Of a DNA stretch of 8,261 nt, positions 5,846 to 8,261 are shown piece by piece (position 1 is the stretch's first letter; each line of letters opens with the position of its first letter). The notes under the pieces were generated by a model. That model saw nothing but the letters and a program-made list of their open reading frames with translations. It made no database searches and was not told the origin of the DNA. Source of the DNA: an uncultured Candidatus Saccharibacteria bacterium (GTDB lineage Bacteria > Patescibacteriota > Saccharimonadia > Saccharimonadales > Saccharimonadaceae); assembly GCA_938046495.1 (NCBI GenBank), contig CALIXG010000105.1, forward strand, positions 1 to 8,261. Direction: 5' to 3'. The position numbers and the translations under genes were made by a program.

Positions 5846-6073
5846 ATGGGCGTAATTGTACAAAAAGATCAAGATAAAAATGCAGATCTCACTCAAAGAA
5901 TTACCGCGGACCTTCGAAATCGTGCCAGGATGCAAGCTAAAATGAGCGATCCTGACTTGGTGGAAGATTCTGATTATGCTAAAGACCTTAAAGTTACTAG
6001 TAAATTTGGTTGGTTTTGGCCAGTATTAATCATCCTCGCAGTGATTTCTTTAATCTTCATTAAATTCTTCTAA
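5846..6073 (+). CDS. Small tail-anchored membrane protein, 75 aa, unknown function
   Basis: I do not recognise a family. Residues 1-53 are hydrophilic and highly charged (such as QRITADLRNRARMQAK, 17-32, then an acidic DPDLVEDSDY, 36-44), probably helical and cytoplasmic. Residues 55-75 form one hydrophobic helix (GWFWPVLIILAVISLIFI) ending in KFF at the C-terminus, so the protein is probably tail-anchored with its N-terminus inside. It starts at ATG 5846 behind GAAAGGA. It has its own terminator and diverges from the aquaporin-like gene. A possible promoter is TATGAT (5809-5814) or the extended TGGTAATGT (5821-5829); neither is strong. The coherent charge pattern, membrane helix, ribosome site and terminator support a real gene. 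SecE-like size is noted, but no SecE motif is seen. Confidence 0.75.
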   Translation: MGVIVQKDQDKNADLTQRITADLRNRARMQAKMSDPDLVEDSDYAKDLKVTSKFGWFWPVLIILAVISLIFIKFF

Positions 6074-6084
6074 GATTCTGCATT

Positions 6085-6112
6085 AATCGCGTCGAATTGG
6101 CGCGATTTTTTC
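6085..6112 (+). terminator. Intrinsic terminator after the 75-aa protein gene
   Basis: AATCGCGTC (6085-6093) pairs with GGCGCGATT (6099-6107), with one G-T pair and a GAATT loop, followed by T's to 6111. It separates the small gene from the pheST promoter. Confidence 0.88.
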
Positions 6113-6125
6113 TCTCCAATACGTC

Positions 6126-6154
6126 TTCAACTTCACCTCAAAACAGAGTATAAT
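6126..6154 (+). promoter_or_regulatory. pheST promoter, predicted nearly leaderless
   Basis: TATAAT (6149-6154) is a consensus -10, with a weak TTCAAC (6126-6131) 17 bp upstream. Transcription would begin near 6161, about 4 nt before ATG 6165. AAGGAG (6157-6162) lies only 2 nt before the ATG, too close for normal use, and would be mostly cut off by that start site. There is no room for a T-box or leader-peptide attenuator, which are common at pheST elsewhere. Confidence 0.7.
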
Positions 6155-6164
6155 AGAAGGAGTT

Positions 6165-7109
6165 ATGGAATTGGAACAGCTAAAAGCCGAACTTAAATCT
6201 CTCGGCGAAGAATACGCAAAAATGAAGACCTTAGCTCCCGAAGAGCGTAAGGCTTTTGGTCAAGCTTTGAATCAAAAAAAGCAGGCCGTTATCGAACAAA
6301 TTAAGGCTCTCGAAGCCGCCAAGCAAAATACCGCCGTGAAAGCGATTGATCTTACCGCCCCATTCGACGTTAATCAATCGAAAATTACTTTTCACCGTGG
6401 CAGTCGCCATCCATTGATGATCGAACTAGATCGCGTGATTGATATTTATTCCCGTATGGGTTTCGAAGTCATGGAATCTACTCAGCTTGACGATGAATTT
6501 CATATGTTTGAATCTTTGAATTTTCCAGAAGGTCATCCGGCTCGTGATGGTTATGATACTTTCCGCACCAAGGAAGGTTTTATTCCGCCTGCTCATACCT
6601 CTACCATGCAATATCGCGCACTCACTTCGAGGTTAGATAATCTCGAGAAGGATGGTCAGATTGCCGTGGTGATTCCAGGTCGCGTCTTCCGCAATGAAGA
6701 TGTCGATGCTACTCATGAACACACTTTCTATCAATGTGAAGGTGTCTTTGTTTCCAAAACCGCTAATATGTCCGAAATGCTCGGCGTCTTGAAAAATTTC
6801 TTTGAAACCTATTATGGTGAAAAATTGCGTATTAAAACTCAGCCTGGTTTCTTTCCATTCACCGAGCCTTCACTAGAGCTACTTGTCGAAAAACCAGCTT
6901 CTCTCGGTGGTAAGGGCGACGGTTGGTTGGAACTCATGGGTTGTGGCATGATCCATCCGAATGTCTTAAAATCTGCCGGTATCGACCCCGAAGTCTATCA
7001 CGGTTTTGCCTGGGGTGGCGGTATTGATCGTCTAGTCATTATGAAATATCATCTCAATGATATTCGCTTCTTTGAATCAGCCAAACTTGAATTTTTGGAG
7101 GAATTTTAA
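6165..7109 (+). CDS. pheS: Phenylalanyl-tRNA synthetase alpha subunit
   Basis: This is the catalytic subunit of the (alpha-beta)2 class II synthetase that charges tRNA-Phe in the cytoplasm. The 314-aa product is slightly shorter than the usual 330-350. Residues 1-55 form a Lys/Glu-rich N-terminal helical region, shorter than usual for the tRNA-contacting coiled coil. The catalytic domain has the motif 1 region HRGSRHPLMIELDRVIDIYSRMGFEV (77-102, partly shown), HPARDGYDTF (124-133), AHTSTMQ (143-149), PGRVFRNEDVDATHEHTFYQCEG (171-193, motif 2 region), FFPFTEPS (229-236) and the motif 3 region WGGGIDRL (283-290). Common bacterial PheS has RTHTS where this has PAHTS, and MFHQ-EG where this has TFYQCEG, so it is a divergent member. 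The TAA stop overlaps the pheT start codon by one base, indicating tight coupling. Identification is secure. Confidence 0.97.
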   Translation: MELEQLKAELKSLGEEYAKMKTLAPEERKAFGQALNQKKQAVIEQIKALEAAKQNTAVKAIDLTAPFDVNQSKITFHRGSRHPLMIELDRVIDIYSRMGFEVMESTQLDDEFHMFESLNFPEGHPARDGYDTFRTKEGFIPPAHTSTMQYRALTSRLDNLEKDGQIAVVIPGRVFRNEDVDATHEHTFYQCEGVFVSKTANMSEMLGVLKNFFETYYGEKLRIKTQPGFFPFTEPSLELLVEKPASLGGKGDGWLELMGCGMIHPNVLKSAGIDPEVYHGFAWGGGIDRLVIMKYHLNDIRFFESAKLEFLEEF

Positions 7110-8261
7110 TGCTTATTTCACTCAATAAAATCAAACAATATGTCGGCTCTATTCCAGTTTCCGATGAGGAGTTAGTAAAATTAATCGGTTCACGTCTCGT
7201 CGAAGTCGAAGGTGTGATGGATATAGCTGAAAAATATCGTGGCGCCTATCTCGCTAAGGTGGTAACCTGTGAAGATATTCCAGGTACTCACTTACACCTC
7301 TGCCAAATCGACGCCGGTCCAGAACTCAATCAAAAGTTTTCTACCCTGGATTCTGGTCTCGTACAAATCGTCTGCGGTGCGCCAAATGTTCGTGCTGGCA
7401 TTATCGCTGTCTGGCTTACTCCAGGCAGTATCGTGCCAGATACTTTTGGCGGCGAGAATTTCATGCTTGGTTCACGCAAGCTTCGTGGTTATGAAAGTTT
7501 TGGTATGTTGGCTGGACCAGATGAGCTCGGACTTTCTTCTAATCATAAATATATTGCCGAGGTTGACGAATCTCTTGGTTGTCCAGGGCAGGCTCTAGCG
7601 GATGTTTTTGATTTAAATGATAAGATTTTAGATATCGAAAATAAATCCCTCACCCACCGTCCAGATACTTTTGGTTTGATTGGTTTTGCGCGCGAAGTTT
7701 CCGGTATTCTCGGTCAAAAATTCTCTGAACCAGTGAGCTTTGATCAGTCTATAGATAAAATTAGCGACGAAATCACGATTGAAATTGCCGACCAAAAACT
7801 TTGTCCACGCTACTCGGCTTGTTTGATTAATGTCTCTGATTTAAATCTAGCGAACCCCGTTTCTCCGGAATTTTCTGATCTCTATCCTATGACGAAAGAT
7901 TCAGTTTTATTAGCTAAATCTGGCATGAACTCAGTTAACCCAATCGTCGATGCGACGAATCTTACGATGTTAGAGCTAGGCCAGCCACTTCATGCTTTTG
8001 ACTATGATAAATTTGTTAAAATCGGTGGTTTAGATCACGCGAAAATCATCGTACGTGCGGCGCGTGCCGGTGAATCTTTAACTTTGCTCGATGGTAAAAC
8101 CATTGAACTAAATTCCAATGATATCGTGATTACCTCGAACGACATCCCAGTCGCCTTAGCCGGCGCCATGGGTGGGGAATCGACCAAAATCGACGCCTCG
8201 ACCACCCGTATCTTGCTCGAGTCGGCCACCTTTAGTCTCTATAATTTACGTAAGACTCAGA
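7109..8261 (+). CDS. pheT: Phenylalanyl-tRNA synthetase beta subunit (5' part, runs off the window)
   Basis: This subunit binds and positions tRNA-Phe and carries the editing site that removes Tyr-tRNA-Phe. The frame stays open for 384 codons to the window edge, about half of a typical product of about 790 aa. ATG 7109-7111 overlaps the pheS stop as TAATG. GGAGGA (7097-7102), inside the last pheS codons, is a good Shine-Dalgarno. The start MLISLNKIKQYV is typical. The EMAP-like tRNA-binding domain (about 43-150) shows IVCGAPNVRAG (87-97) and KLRGYESFGMLAG (124-136). The HRPD motif (183-186) stands where TPNRPD is usual. The B3/B4 editing domain contains NPIVDATNLTMLELGQPLHAFD (277-298, partly shown), LDGK (327-330) and ALAGAMGG (349-356). 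The B5 and ferredoxin-like anticodon domains lie beyond the edge. Identification is secure. Confidence 0.96.
   Translation, partial: MLISLNKIKQYVGSIPVSDEELVKLIGSRLVEVEGVMDIAEKYRGAYLAKVVTCEDIPGTHLHLCQIDAGPELNQKFSTLDSGLVQIVCGAPNVRAGIIAVWLTPGSIVPDTFGGENFMLGSRKLRGYESFGMLAGPDELGLSSNHKYIAEVDESLGCPGQALADVFDLNDKILDIENKSLTHRPDTFGLIGFAREVSGILGQKFSEPVSFDQSIDKISDEITIEIADQKLCPRYSACLINVSDLNLANPVSPEFSDLYPMTKDSVLLAKSGMNSVNPIVDATNLTMLELGQPLHAFDYDKFVKIGGLDHAKIIVRAARAGESLTLLDGKTIELNSNDIVITSNDIPVALAGAMGGESTKIDASTTRILLESATFSLYNLRKTQ

Noticed and set aside
5846..6073. SecE identity for the small membrane protein
   Set aside because: Size and single helix fit loosely, but SecE-type sequence features are not visible, the helix ends at the C-terminus and no nusG follows.
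7269..7598. 109-codon plus-strand frame inside pheT
   Set aside because: It is an out-of-frame shadow. The pheT frame is open across it and carries the conserved EMAP-like motifs.
1..8261. CRISPR array, mobile element, tRNA or rRNA genes
   Set aside because: No regularly spaced repeats, transposase-like frames, terminal repeats, cloverleaf or rRNA-like segments were seen. The window is filled with protein genes and short spacers.

Overview
This window reads as chromosomal housekeeping DNA from a small-genome bacterium, most likely a Patescibacteria/CPR member and probably Saccharibacteria (TM7). That assignment is inference. It rests on moderately AT-rich DNA, compact and divergent versions of core translation genes, short spacers filled by hairpin terminators, -10 boxes placed almost on top of start codons, and membrane proteins of unknown family with long acidic disordered N-termini. 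There is no phage, insertion sequence, CRISPR array, tRNA or rRNA in the window.

Layout. Positions 1-44 hold the tail of a rightward gene, followed by a perfect 12-bp bidirectional terminator. A leftward pair follows: a secreted cell-wall enzyme (two DUF348 domains, a G5 domain and a lysozyme-like transglycosylase domain, 859-1905) and rsmA (16S rRNA dimethyltransferase, 85-849). The two are 9 bp apart and transcribed in the order enzyme then rsmA. A 93-bp divergent promoter region separates them from a rightward gene for a single-pass membrane protein of unknown family (1999-3150). Its terminator is followed directly by the metG promoter and metG (3228-4643). Two hairpin terminators separate metG from a convergent, leftward aquaporin-like channel gene (4760-5770). 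That gene diverges from a 75-aa tail-anchored small protein (5846-6073). The phenylalanyl-tRNA synthetase operon pheS-pheT begins at 6165, and pheT runs off the right end.

The genes mostly serve translation (rRNA modification, Met-tRNA and Phe-tRNA charging) and the cell envelope (muralytic enzyme, membrane proteins, channel). The order muralytic DUF348-G5 protein then rsmA, with metG close by, matches the metS-tatD-rpfB-ksgA order of Mycobacterium and the metS-yabD-yabE-rnmV-ksgA order of Bacillus. Here it is rearranged, with metG pointing away.

The most unusual items are: (i) the channel, which keeps both NPA motifs but lacks the arginine that normally follows the second one and carries a Cys/His-rich tail; (ii) the RpfB-like enzyme, whose catalytic domain is of a type common in secreted actinobacterial proteins; (iii) promoters that predict leaderless or almost leaderless mRNAs for the muralytic enzyme, metG and pheST. 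I see no clear sign of a wholly new multi-gene system.
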